A stretch of DNA of 64,000 bases, from the NCBI RefSeq assembly GCF_000378225.1, contig NZ_KB905143.1:1-64000 (forward strand), written 5' to 3'. This DNA comes from Methylophilus methylotrophus DSM 46235 = ATCC 53528. Its GTDB lineage: Bacteria > Pseudomonadota > Gammaproteobacteria > Burkholderiales > Methylophilaceae. The notes under the pieces are model-generated. The model was not told the DNA's origin. It saw only the letters and a program-made list of their open reading frames with translations, and ran no database searches. Of this stretch, positions 49,350-57,475 are shown piece by piece. Position numbers and translations under genes: made by a program. Position 1 is the stretch's first letter; each line of letters opens with the position of its first letter.

Positions 49350-49736
49350 ATGAAACACTGGCTTAAATTACTGGTTTCAATAGCTCTCGCTATCAGCATC
49401 CCATTACAGGGTGTTGCTGCTGTAACCATGCCTATCTGTGAGGATGTATCAGCGCCAGCTTTGAGCATGAAAGTAGACAATGAGAGCTACGCATCGGTGA
49501 TGTCTACCTCGGTAGACTGTCATACTATGAGCACCAGTAATTGCTCAGATGAAAGCAATAAAGATTGTTCAAAAATGAAATGCTCATTTTGCCATGTGAG
49601 TGTTTATCAATTACCCGAAACAAATAAGATTGCCTTAATTTACGGTTATAGAACTGCATATCCAGATTTGACCATACCGCTTTATCAACATTTTTCCCCA
49701 CCTTTGTTACACCCTCCAAAGCATTCATTCTCCTAA
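49350..49736 (+). CDS. Small secreted Cys-rich protein, CzcI-like
   Basis: A 128-residue protein with a signal peptide (LVSIALAISIPLQGVAA) and mature part rich in Cys and Met (VDCHTMSTSNCSDESNKDCSKMKCSFCHV). The end SPPLLHPPKHSFS recalls the C-terminus of the CzcI-type small periplasmic proteins elsewhere in this island. A metal-binding or regulatory role is plausible but I recognise no defined family with certainty. It is preceded by a 114-nt gap after dmeR and followed by a 180-nt gap before the next gene. Confidence 0.6.
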   Translation: MKHWLKLLVSIALAISIPLQGVAAVTMPICEDVSAPALSMKVDNESYASVMSTSVDCHTMSTSNCSDESNKDCSKMKCSFCHVSVYQLPETNKIALIYGYRTAYPDLTIPLYQHFSPPLLHPPKHSFS

Positions 49737-49916
49737 GGCTGAGTGACTTGCGTCTGTGCTTTTAAAAACGGCTCTTACAGCTCAAATTAATTGCATTGCG
49801 CCTGCTCATTCAGCAAGTAAACATTGCGTAAAACCAAAATATTCAGGGTTAAGCAATGCTCTAACGAACGTAAAAATTGTCACCAACAAAGTGAAACCAA
49901 TATTAGGAGAATTACC

Positions 49917-50297
49917 ATGAGCAACAAAATGATGAACACAATTGTTACCACCGCATTGATTGCATGCCTAGGCTTTGCCTCGGCAAGCGCTGTGGCAGGT
50001 CGTGACTTCTTTCAAGAACAGCTAATTCAAAACCTACAAGTTACCAAGCAGAAGCTGGATAAAGCAAAAGCTTCACAAGGTGCAGAGCAGCAAAAACTAC
50101 TCTCTGAACATTCACAAATGCTAAATGACAACATGGCCGCTTGCCGTGAAATGAAACCTAAAGCGGGTATGACAGAAAAGGAGCGTGATGAGTGGTTCGC
50201 AGAACATCAGAAAATTATGGATAGTTTGATGGGACAAATGATGGAAGAGCATGCAGTAAAATCATCATCCATGCCTTGCGATCATCATATGAAGTAA
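49917..50297 (+). CDS. Small periplasmic protein with Met/His-rich C-terminus
   Basis: A 126-residue exported protein. A signal peptide (IVTTALIACLGFASASAVAG) is followed by a helical, charged mature part (QNLQVTKQKLDKAKASQGAEQ) and a Met/His-rich end (MDSLMGQMMEEHAV, CDHHMK). I chose the ATG at 49917 because AGGAG lies ideally upstream. The overall look is of a Spy/CpxP-like or copper-binding periplasmic helper, but no family is clear. It is located in the copper/cobalt block. Confidence 0.65.
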   Translation: MSNKMMNTIVTTALIACLGFASASAVAGRDFFQEQLIQNLQVTKQKLDKAKASQGAEQQKLLSEHSQMLNDNMAACREMKPKAGMTEKERDEWFAEHQKIMDSLMGQMMEEHAVKSSSMPCDHHMK

Positions 50298-50324
50298 CCA
50301 ATAGCTGCTTAGCTTAGAAAGGTG

Positions 50325-50349
50325 ATGGGCGGTGAAACCAACCGCCCAT
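50325..50349 (+). terminator. Stem-loop after the 49917 gene
   Basis: ATGGGCGGT/ACCGCCCAT, a 9-bp perfect stem with a 7-nt loop, 28 nt past the stop. There is no T-run after it, so it may be a weak or Rho-assisted terminator. Confidence 0.45.
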
Positions 50350-50505
50350 TGAATTACCACCTTAGCCATTAAACAATGGACTTAAATACCCAGATCAATC
50401 GTATGAATCCACTGACACGAATTTAGGTATATCCCTGATATTATTTCTAGTCACTCAAGGGTTGAATGACTTACTTAAATGGACTCGACATATTGGACAC
50501 TGATT

Positions 50506-50862
50506 ATGAAATCCCACCACTTAAAAATCTGTATTACCTCAGTCATTTTTACAACTTTAATAGGGGTTGTGCATGCTGATGACCATACCAGCATGAAGGG
50601 TTCTGACAGCCTGACACATTCCATGCAAGATGGTATGAAAAAAATGGATGCGATGAAAATGACCGGTGACGTCGATAAAGACTTCGCCATGATGATGAAG
50701 ATGCATCATCAACAAGCATTGGACATGGCGCAAATTGAGATTGACCAAGGCAAATCACCCGAAATGAAAGCCATGGCTAAAAACATCATATCAGCGCAAA
50801 AAAAGAAATTGCTGAATTCGATAGCTGGCTTTCAAAACAGAAGTAATGACTGCTTGATTTAA
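50506..50862 (+). pseudogene. DUF305 family protein, 3' end frameshifted at an A7 run
   Basis: The product has a signal peptide (ICITSVIFTTLIGVVHA) and a DUF305 core (FAMMMKMHHQQALDMAQIEI, SPEMKAMAKNIISAQK), a Met/His metal-binding type fold. In the given frame the end reads LLNSIAGFQNRSNDCLI. If one A is added to the A7 run at 50798-50804, the frame continues as KEIAEFDSWLSKQK and stops at 50846, the expected DUF305 C-terminus. Either a real mutation, a sequencing slip or a slippery site explains this. Start at 50506 is by fit; 50479 is an alternative. Confidence 0.7.
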
Positions 50863-50883
50863 GCGTACTTGGAGAAAAAAATC

Positions 50884-51351
50884 ATGAATGAAGCCATGCA
50901 CAAAGGTGCCTATCTCAAGCTTTTATACATGACTCTTTTATCATTTGCTGCCATGTATGTACTTATGTATGCCATGGTGAATCAGCTAGATAACGTGCTA
51001 CCGAACATCAATCAATTCTATATGGCGGGAATGATGAGCATGCCTATGGTATTGATTGAATTAGGTGTCATGAGCGCCATGTATATGGATAAAAATAGAA
51101 ACAAATGGATTTTCATTTTGTCAGCGATTGCGCTAGTTGTATTTTTCGTATTGATTCGATTTCAGGGTGGAGTATCAGACAGGCAATTTTTGAAATCGAT
51201 GATTCCCCACCATGCCTCAGCTATCCTGATGTGTGAAGAAACCAAATTATCAGATCCAAATATTAAGGCTTTATGCAGCGATATCATTACCAGCCAACAA
51301 CAGGAAATCGAGCAGATGAAGACTTTACTTAAAACTAACAATGCAGATTGA
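50884..51351 (+). CDS. Membrane-bound DUF305 protein
   Basis: A 155-residue protein with three N-terminal hydrophobic segments (LLYMTLLSFAAMYVLMYAMV, GMMSMPMVLIELGVMSAMYM, FILSAIALVVFFVLI) and a C-terminal DUF305 half (FLKSMIPHHASAILMCEETK, CSDIITSQQQEIEQMK). The SMIPHH motif is the hallmark of the family, which is common in copper-handling operons. I chose the ATG at 50884, after GGAG. It follows the frameshifted DUF305 gene within 22 nt, so they are probably co-transcribed. Confidence 0.82.
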   Translation: MNEAMHKGAYLKLLYMTLLSFAAMYVLMYAMVNQLDNVLPNINQFYMAGMMSMPMVLIELGVMSAMYMDKNRNKWIFILSAIALVVFFVLIRFQGGVSDRQFLKSMIPHHASAILMCEETKLSDPNIKALCSDIITSQQQEIEQMKTLLKTNNAD

Positions 51352-51381
51352 AATTTAATTTAATTGATATAGACTGTAACT

Positions 51382-51762
51382 ATGCAATTTAAGCAACTAC
51401 GATCATTTCGTTTATTTGTCTTTCTGCTGCTAACAATATTCTTCACAGATACTGTTTACGCTAGCGGAATGATGGTTGCTGACCAGCTTTGTGATAGTCA
51501 CACTGTAAGTATTGAAATCCTTCATGATCATGATGATCATGACATGGTTCAACATGCCCATCATCAGCCCGATGAAATTCAGAAACAATCCTCAAATGAC
51601 CATTGTTCCAAATGCGGTCATTGTATGGCTTGCTTCACAGTATTACCTCCAAGCCAAATAGAAAATATTCAGCTTCAGCATCAAACAGTCGAAGTCAGCC
51701 TGTTTCAACCAAGCTATAACTCGCACATTAGTGCTCAGCCTCACAGACCTCCCATTGCTTAA
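51382..51762 (+). CDS. Small secreted His/Cys-rich protein, CzcI-like
   Basis: A 126-residue exported protein. A signal peptide (FVFLLLTIFFTDTVYA) is followed by a His/Asp cluster (DHDDHDMVQHAHHQPD) and a Cys cluster (CSKCGHCMAC). The C-terminus HISAQPHRPPIA has the xRPP ending shared with the CzcI-like product at 59460. A periplasmic metal binder or efflux regulator is likely, without proof. It ends 77 nt before the DUF2231 gene, with a hairpin in the gap. Confidence 0.65.
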   Translation: MQFKQLRSFRLFVFLLLTIFFTDTVYASGMMVADQLCDSHTVSIEILHDHDDHDMVQHAHHQPDEIQKQSSNDHCSKCGHCMACFTVLPPSQIENIQLQHQTVEVSLFQPSYNSHISAQPHRPPIA

Positions 51763-51781
51763 ATAATTGTTGGATCTAACT

Positions 51782-51806
51782 CAGCAGCCGGTCATGCCGG
51801 TTGCTG
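51782..51806 (+). repeat. Stem-loop between the 51382 ORF and the DUF2231 operon
   Basis: CAGCAGCCGG pairs with CCGGTTGCTG (one G-T wobble) around a 5-nt loop. It is not followed by a T-run. It lies between a small secreted protein and an export operon, like the stem at 59845. Confidence 0.5.
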
Positions 51807-51839
51807 ATTCGCCACATTTATTTTTGAAATGAGATTTCG

Positions 51840-53093
51840 ATGAAACTATTCAACGTATGGTTGTTTATTTCTCTATGTATAGGAATGTCTACGCCTGGGT
51901 GGGCCGCAGATACATCCCAAGAGACCAATACCTACCAATCATCTTTCGGTGATTACAAACCCTTATCTGAAGATAACCTGTCAGATTGGAAGTCCATCAA
52001 CACACCGGCCAATAACGGCGGTCATGCCGGACATTCAATGGCGGGTATGCAACACAACATGACGCCGGAGCAAATGGCGAACATGTCTGACAAAAATATG
52101 CCCGATATGAAGGGAATGGACCATAGCAATATGGCCGGCATGGATCATAGCCAAATGAAACACGATCATGCTATGGCACCGATGGCTGAGATGGACCATT
52201 CTAAAATGGCAGGTATGGAGCATGACACTATGAAATCCATGCCTGATAAAAAGTCCACAGCGCAGCCCATGAAAAAAGAGGCCATGCAAGAGATGGATCA
52301 CAACGCCATGGCTGGGCATGACCACGGTGGGTCTGATATGAAGGCGATGGATCATTCGCAAATGACTGAAGCTAAGTCAGATGAAATGCTATCAAGTGAT
52401 GAAGCTGCCGAGGTAGATGAGTCCAAGCCACATGAGCACGGAACCAATCAGGCAGCAGAACATGCGGGCATGGCGATGCCATCAGCTTCCACACCACAAA
52501 CTTCTCCGTGGCAGATCATTCCTAACTTTCATCCAGTCGTAGTGCATTTTCCAATAGCCTTGACCATCATCGCATTTCTGCTCAGTCTTGCAGCATATGT
52601 AAGACCAAGTCACCCCAGTGCCATGCAACTGGCTGCTGCTGGTCGCTTCACGCTCTGGATTGCCGCGATAGGCGCTGCAACTGCGGTGCTGTTTGGCTGG
52701 TTGGCTTATAACTCTGTCAATCATGATGATGCAGGCCATGCCGCGATGTTATTACATCGTTCCTGGGCAGTGCCTACTGCTATTGGCTTGATTTTACTAG
52801 CTAGCTGGGATGCATGGAGGCATCGCATCAGTCAATTAATGCCTGTCCCTATGCTATTTGTACTTTTCTTGCTTGCGCAATCAATCGCAGTTACCGCATG
52901 GTTAGGTGGAGAAGTAGTTTATAGGCACGGTATTGGTGTGTTATCACTGCCTGCCAGTGAGGGTGCCGGCCATAGTCATCATCATGGCGGCACTGAAACG
53001 ACAGGTCATTCACATGTAGAAAAGGCCGCTGAGCCAGAAGCTGCTGATGGCCATCATCATGAGGCAGAAAAAGGAGAAACTCATGAACATTAA
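51840..53093 (+). CDS. Met/His-rich periplasmic domain fused to DUF2231 membrane domain
   Basis: A 417-residue protein of unusual layout. A signal peptide (FISLCIGMSTPGWA) is followed by ~170 residues dominated by MDHSxM-type repeats (GMDHSNMAGMDHSQM, EMDHSKMAGMEHDTM, AMDHSQM), a pattern of copper-resistance proteins such as PcoB/CopB. Residues ~225-360 match DUF2231: FHPVVVHFPIALTIIAFLLS opens four membrane helices. A His-rich tail ends it (HSHHHGG, GHHHEAE). It is encoded first in a three-gene unit with TolC and a multicopper oxidase. I infer a membrane copper-collecting role. Confidence 0.75.
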   Translation: MKLFNVWLFISLCIGMSTPGWAADTSQETNTYQSSFGDYKPLSEDNLSDWKSINTPANNGGHAGHSMAGMQHNMTPEQMANMSDKNMPDMKGMDHSNMAGMDHSQMKHDHAMAPMAEMDHSKMAGMEHDTMKSMPDKKSTAQPMKKEAMQEMDHNAMAGHDHGGSDMKAMDHSQMTEAKSDEMLSSDEAAEVDESKPHEHGTNQAAEHAGMAMPSASTPQTSPWQIIPNFHPVVVHFPIALTIIAFLLSLAAYVRPSHPSAMQLAAAGRFTLWIAAIGAATAVLFGWLAYNSVNHDDAGHAAMLLHRSWAVPTAIGLILLASWDAWRHRISQLMPVPMLFVLFLLAQSIAVTAWLGGEVVYRHGIGVLSLPASEGAGHSHHHGGTETTGHSHVEKAAEPEAADGHHHEAEKGETHEH

Positions 53094-54462
53094 CCAATTC
53101 CCTGTGCAATATCGCACAATGGCTGCCTTGGTAGGTGCCAGCTTGTTTTTAGGCGGATGCGCTACATTTTCCAAAGATGGTGGTTTTGGTAACGTGCAAC
53201 AAACCACGCAACAACATATCAAGCAAGAAATAGCTTGGCCTAAGACTAAAGATGAACAACACAAAGTTAATGATCAAATAAATGCTTTGCTTCAACACAA
53301 GTTGGATGTTGAATCTGCTGTACAAATTGCCTTGCTAAATAATAAGCGGTTGCAGGCTTCTTTTTATGAGTTGGGTATTAGTGAAGCAGACGTTGTACAG
53401 GCAGGTCGTTTACCTAACCCGCGATTCTCTATGTTGTATGCCAAGAACAATGGCGAATACAAGATAGAACAAGCATTCACTTTCAACATCTTTTCTTTGA
53501 TTACCATGCCTAAAGCGCTAGAAATCGAAAAACGGCGTTTTGAGCAGGTGCAAAAAGAGACGGCACTTGAAGTGTTGAAGCTGGCAAACCATACTCGTAT
53601 TGCCTACTTTAATGCCGTTGCCGCGACTGAATTAGCGCGTTATAGCGAACAAGTGAAAGAAAGCGCTGAGGCCAGTGCAGAACTGGCTAGACGCATGTAT
53701 AAGGCAGGTAACTGGAACAAATTAGAGCTAGCTAGAGAGCAAAGTTTTTATGCAGATGCAGCGTTAGATTATGCCAATGCTAAAAATAAGCAGGTGCGAT
53801 CATACGAAGCGCTATCGAGGCTATTGAGTGTTCCTGCTGACCAGATGGTGTTAGCAGAACGGATGCCAGACCTCCCTAAAGCCGTTGAGGATCTACAGCC
53901 ATTTGAAAAAGTTGCTTTTGAAAATCGTCTGGACTTACAAGCCACTCGCTTGCAAACAGAAGCTGTTGCCAAGCAATTAGGCCTTACTAAAACTACGCGT
54001 TTTATCAATGTGCTTGAAATAGGTCCTGCACGAGTGCTTGAAGGCAGAAGGAATGATCCATACAAAAAAGGCTTTGAAATTGGGTTTGAAATTCCTATTT
54101 TCGATTGGGGTACAGCCCGAGTAGCCAAGGCAGAAGCCATTTATATGCAGGCGGTCAATGAGACTGCCCAGGTAGCCATCAATGCGCAATCTGAAATCCG
54201 TGAAGCCTATAACATTTACCGTACCAACTACGATGTCACTAAGCATTTACGTGATGAAATCGTACCCATACGCAAAAAAATCTTGAGTGAAAACCAATTA
54301 CGTTACAACGGTATGCTCACCAGTCCGTTTGAACTATTTGGTGACGCAAGGGCACAGGTTGCCAGCGTGAAAAACTATATTGAAGCATTACGTGAATTTT
54401 GGGTGGCTGATAGCACATTAAAAATGTCGCTGATTGGCTCTAACTCTATGGAAGGACAATAA
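53083..54462 (+). CDS. TolC-family outer membrane lipoprotein
   Basis: A 459-residue outer-membrane efflux protein. A lipobox LGGC sits at the end of the signal region (MAALVGASLFLGGCATF). The body is two TolC/OEP repeats with long helices (SAVQIALLNNKRLQASFYEL; ALSRLLSVPADQMVLAE). I chose the ATG at 53083, after AGGAGAAACTC; it overlaps the DUF2231 stop by 11 bases and its stop shares a base with the oxidase start. TolC proteins usually pair with an RND or ABC pump and adaptor, which this operon lacks. Confidence 0.85.
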   Translation: MNINQFPVQYRTMAALVGASLFLGGCATFSKDGGFGNVQQTTQQHIKQEIAWPKTKDEQHKVNDQINALLQHKLDVESAVQIALLNNKRLQASFYELGISEADVVQAGRLPNPRFSMLYAKNNGEYKIEQAFTFNIFSLITMPKALEIEKRRFEQVQKETALEVLKLANHTRIAYFNAVAATELARYSEQVKESAEASAELARRMYKAGNWNKLELAREQSFYADAALDYANAKNKQVRSYEALSRLLSVPADQMVLAERMPDLPKAVEDLQPFEKVAFENRLDLQATRLQTEAVAKQLGLTKTTRFINVLEIGPARVLEGRRNDPYKKGFEIGFEIPIFDWGTARVAKAEAIYMQAVNETAQVAINAQSEIREAYNIYRTNYDVTKHLRDEIVPIRKKILSENQLRYNGMLTSPFELFGDARAQVASVKNYIEALREFWVADSTLKMSLIGSNSMEGQ

Positions 54463-55868
54463 TGATGAATTTACCGAATCAAAACAGACGCGGCTTCTTT
54501 AGACTGGCAGGACTTGGACTGGCAGGTGTGGCCGCATCCTCAGTAAGTAAAGTAGCTATGGCTGCAATCCCTGAAATCGTATCGTCCGAGGCTGCCAATA
54601 CTCAAGCACCCCTGCATCCCAATACTGGCAGACCGTATAACCCGGTTGTAACGCTGAATGGCTGGAGTTTACCTTGGCGCATGAATAAAGGCGTTAAAGA
54701 ATTTCATTTGGTAGCCGAGCCTGTGGTCCGTGAAATCGCACCAGGTATGAAGGCTAATTTGTGGGGCTATAACGGACAAAGCCCCGGCCCAACTATTGAA
54801 GTCGTAGAGGGTGACAAAGTTAGAATCTATGTTACCAATCGACTGCCCGAGAAGACCAGTATTCACTGGCACGGTCAACGCCTACCCAGCGGCATGGACG
54901 GCGTAAGCGGCTTGAGTCAACCACCGATAGAACCGGGTAAGACCTTTATGTACGAATTTGAGGCTAAGCGACCTGGTACATTCATGTATCACCCGCATGC
55001 CGATGAAATGCTACAAATGGCAATGGGAATGATGGGTAGTTGGGTAACGCACCCCAAAAACCCAAAGTTTATGCCAGTAGACCGCGACTTTATCTTTTTG
55101 CTAAACGCCTATGATATTGACCCTGGTAGTTATACGCCTAAAGTAAATACCATGCTGGACTTTAATCTATGGACTTGGAATAGCCGTGCCTTTCCAGGAA
55201 TTGATCCAATCGTAGTGCGCAAAAATGATCGCGTGCGTATCAGGATTGGCAATCTTACGATGACTAATCATCCGATTCATATACACGGGCATGAGTTTGA
55301 AATTACAGGCACAGATGGTGGATGGGTACCTGCGTCTGCGCGCTGGCCGGAAGTAACGACCGATGTTGCGGTTGGACAAATGCGTGCTCTAGAGTTTATC
55401 GCAAATGAACCTGGTGATTGGGCTTTCCATTGCCATAAAAGCCATCACACCATGAATGCTATGGGACATGATGTGCCAACTTTACTTGGTGTGAAGCAAA
55501 ACGATCTTATGAAAAAAATAGGTAACCTAGTGCCGAGCTATATGCCAATGGGAGAAACAGGCATGGCAGAAATGACAGATATGGCTGAAATGATGGCTAT
55601 GCCTCTACCAGATAATACGTTACCGATGATGGCAGGCAAAGATCAGTTCGGAGCCATAGAAATGGGTGGCATGTTTACTACTGTCAAAATACGCGAAGGT
55701 TTGGCACGGAATGATTATAAAGATCCTGGGTTTTACAAGCATCCAAAGGATACTGTGGCACATGAAGTGGAAAACGACTTGCCCCCAGTTAGTCGAAGAA
55801 CACCGTTAAACACAGAAGAAGGCATTGAAATGACCGTCAGAAAACCAACTGGTCATGCGGGTCATTAA
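54462..55868 (+). CDS. Multicopper oxidase (CopA/CueO type)
   Basis: A 468-residue Tat-exported multicopper oxidase that can oxidise Cu(I) to the less toxic Cu(II) in the periplasm. The twin-arginine signal is RRGFFRLAGLGLAGVAASS. The copper-ligand blocks are HWHGQRLPSGMDGV, FMYHPHADEM, HPIHIHGHEFEI and FHCHKSHHTMNAMGH. A Met-rich insert (MAEMTDMAEMMAMPLP) sits before the last quarter. It is co-translated with the TolC gene. Confidence 0.9.
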   Translation: MMNLPNQNRRGFFRLAGLGLAGVAASSVSKVAMAAIPEIVSSEAANTQAPLHPNTGRPYNPVVTLNGWSLPWRMNKGVKEFHLVAEPVVREIAPGMKANLWGYNGQSPGPTIEVVEGDKVRIYVTNRLPEKTSIHWHGQRLPSGMDGVSGLSQPPIEPGKTFMYEFEAKRPGTFMYHPHADEMLQMAMGMMGSWVTHPKNPKFMPVDRDFIFLLNAYDIDPGSYTPKVNTMLDFNLWTWNSRAFPGIDPIVVRKNDRVRIRIGNLTMTNHPIHIHGHEFEITGTDGGWVPASARWPEVTTDVAVGQMRALEFIANEPGDWAFHCHKSHHTMNAMGHDVPTLLGVKQNDLMKKIGNLVPSYMPMGETGMAEMTDMAEMMAMPLPDNTLPMMAGKDQFGAIEMGGMFTTVKIREGLARNDYKDPGFYKHPKDTVAHEVENDLPPVSRRTPLNTEEGIEMTVRKPTGHAGH

Positions 55869-55958
55869 TATAATAATGACCAACTCTTATTAAAAAACTG
55901 CCGATCATTAAATAGTTGGCAAACTTAGTGCGTTATGCCAGATATTGATCTGTTTATA

Positions 55959-55987
55959 CATCCATAAATTCCCATCATTTATGGATG
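55959..55987. repeat. Inverted repeat downstream of the oxidase gene
   Basis: CATCCATAAA/TTTATGGATG, a 10-bp perfect stem with a 9-nt loop, about 90 nt after the oxidase stop. There is no T-run, so it may be a weak terminator or a mobile-element scar. Confidence 0.45.
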
Positions 55988-56027
55988 CAGAGTCGTTGAA
56001 ATTCTGTGGAGAAATCTAGTAGCCCTG

Positions 56028-56053
56028 CACGCTGGCAATTTATCGCCAGCGTG
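56028..56053 (+). terminator. GC-rich hairpin before the LysR fragment
   Basis: CACGCTGGC/GCCAGCGTG with an 8-nt loop, followed by GGGTGAGTTTTACTTTT. It may terminate the oxidase operon. Confidence 0.5.
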
Positions 56054-56126
56054 GGGTGAGTTTTACTTTTAAATATTTTCCTGGCCTACAGATTGTGATG
56101 ACTCTAATAAAATTGAATCAGGATGA

Positions 56127-56507
56127 AGTTCCGAGCTGGAATATATCAATAAATTTGGCGCTCCTAGATTTCCAGAGGATCTTAATAAACACCGTCTATT
56201 TGCATACTGGGGGAGAGCAGGGACACGACGCTGGTCTGACAATGCCGAATCATTGATTCGTGCAGCAGAAGATGGCGCTGGTATTTTATTATTCCCGGAT
56301 TGGCAGTTAGGAGATGCATTACGAGCTGGAAAACTCATAACGCTTATGAATGACATTGAAGTGAATACAGGGGAAACTGATCAATCAATTTACCTATTGT
56401 ACCCAGTAAGTAAATTTTCTTCCCTTAATACACGTACAGTAATCGATTACTTTGTAGAGAAATTCGGCAGTCCTCCATACTGGCAATATATTTCCAGCAG
56501 TGAATGA
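56127..56507 (+). pseudogene. C-terminal fragment of a LysR-family regulator
   Basis: From an in-frame TGA (56124-56126) onward the frame codes FGAPRFPEDLNKHRLFAYWG, RWSDNAESLIRAAEDGAGIL and LFPDWQLGDALRAGKLITLM, ending FGSPPYWQYISSSE. This is the last part of a LysR substrate-binding domain, including the typical FGSPPYW end. The DNA-binding domain is absent and no start codon precedes the fragment. It is a relic of a transferred or deleted regulator gene. Confidence 0.75.
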
Positions 56508-56513
56508 TTTACC

Positions 56514-56729
56514 TTATTTCTTCGCATTAAACCTGTAATTCGTCCACCCATCCTGAATTGCGATTTCGATTTCTTTAAGGGTAGCTTTATATTGGGTTTT
56601 ATCGCTGAGTATGCCAATAAACCCCAAAATATCAGCATTATTTATCAGTGATTGTGAAGCAATGCTGCTACCAATAGAAATTTCTCTCTGACTCATTCGT
56701 AGAAGCTCTATCTCCTCATCGTTAAGCAT
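56514..56729 (-). CDS. Hypothetical protein (71 aa)
   Basis: A short charged ORF (LNDEEIELLRMSQREISIGS...) with no recognised domain. An AAAGG lies seven nt before its ATG at 56729, which speaks for translation. Its start codon overlaps the start of the next ORF on the other strand (56728), so at most one of the two starts is likely to be right. Confidence 0.35.
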   Translation of the reverse strand: MLNDEEIELLRMSQREISIGSSIASQSLINNADILGFIGILSDKTQYKATLKEIEIAIQDGWTNYRFNAKK

Positions 56730-57282
56730 GCCAGGGCCTTTATCCGAAATATCCAGAGTAGAAAATGCGCTGCGTGAAGATCAAAATGCGTATCGTCAAT
56801 TACTAATTGACCATAAGGAATCTGAGGCAGTTAGCTCTTCCAATTTACAGGCAAGAAAAGCTTATCTTCAGCAGTTGAAATTTGATCTTCAGACGATTGA
56901 TGGAACTTTGTTGTTGCACGACATTCCCATCAACCCAGAAATAATTGGGCCATTGAAAACTCAAACCTCCCCGAGGTTACTCCAATTTGGGGAGATGACT
57001 CGCCTTATATTTAGCTGCTTAAAATTCGCCGGTGGTGAATGTCGAGCTACTTCTGAGATATTTACTTTTATCACTACTAATTGCCGCCGAAAGCTTACAG
57101 CAGATGAACGCAAGCATTTACGCTTTACTCTTGGCAAAAGACTAGTAGCACTTCATGCCAAAGGGTTTATCAGGATAACCAATCAAGCAAAGTCGAATTT
57201 TGAAGGAAGGTGGGAGTTGGCAAATTGGACGACACTCAGCACGAGGGGGCGTCCAAGAAAGAATAAACTTAATGATGAGTAA
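56728..57282 (+). CDS. Hypothetical protein (184 aa)
   Basis: A basic, largely helical protein with a coil-prone N-terminus (VENALREDQNAYRQLLIDHKESEA) and a C-terminal half that looks like a small winged-helix or DNA-related domain (KLTADERKHLRFTLGKRLVAL, ending RGRPRKNK). No family is recognised. No ribosome binding site is seen before the ATG. After the TAA the same frame stays open for a further 46 codons (to 57420). Confidence 0.5.
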   Translation: MPGPLSEISRVENALREDQNAYRQLLIDHKESEAVSSSNLQARKAYLQQLKFDLQTIDGTLLLHDIPINPEIIGPLKTQTSPRLLQFGEMTRLIFSCLKFAGGECRATSEIFTFITTNCRRKLTADERKHLRFTLGKRLVALHAKGFIRITNQAKSNFEGRWELANWTTLSTRGRPRKNKLNDE

Positions 57283-57475
57283 GTGTCTCCAGGCGCATAC
57301 GTTGGTCGAAGCGGCCACTTTGTTCTTCCCCTTGGGGTGGGTAATTTATCCTTCCGGCTCACGGCCGAGGACGTTCAGCAGGTTATATACAAGAATAATG
57401 AAAAGACAATTGCGAGTTGAGTGGTAGATCTAGCTTGCAGTTTGCTTGACTTAAGAGTCATAGATTACACAATAT

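Noticed and set aside
52035-52361. Minus-strand His/Met-rich ORF opposite the DUF2231 gene
   Set aside because: It is the reverse reading of the MDHSxM repeats; composition explains it.
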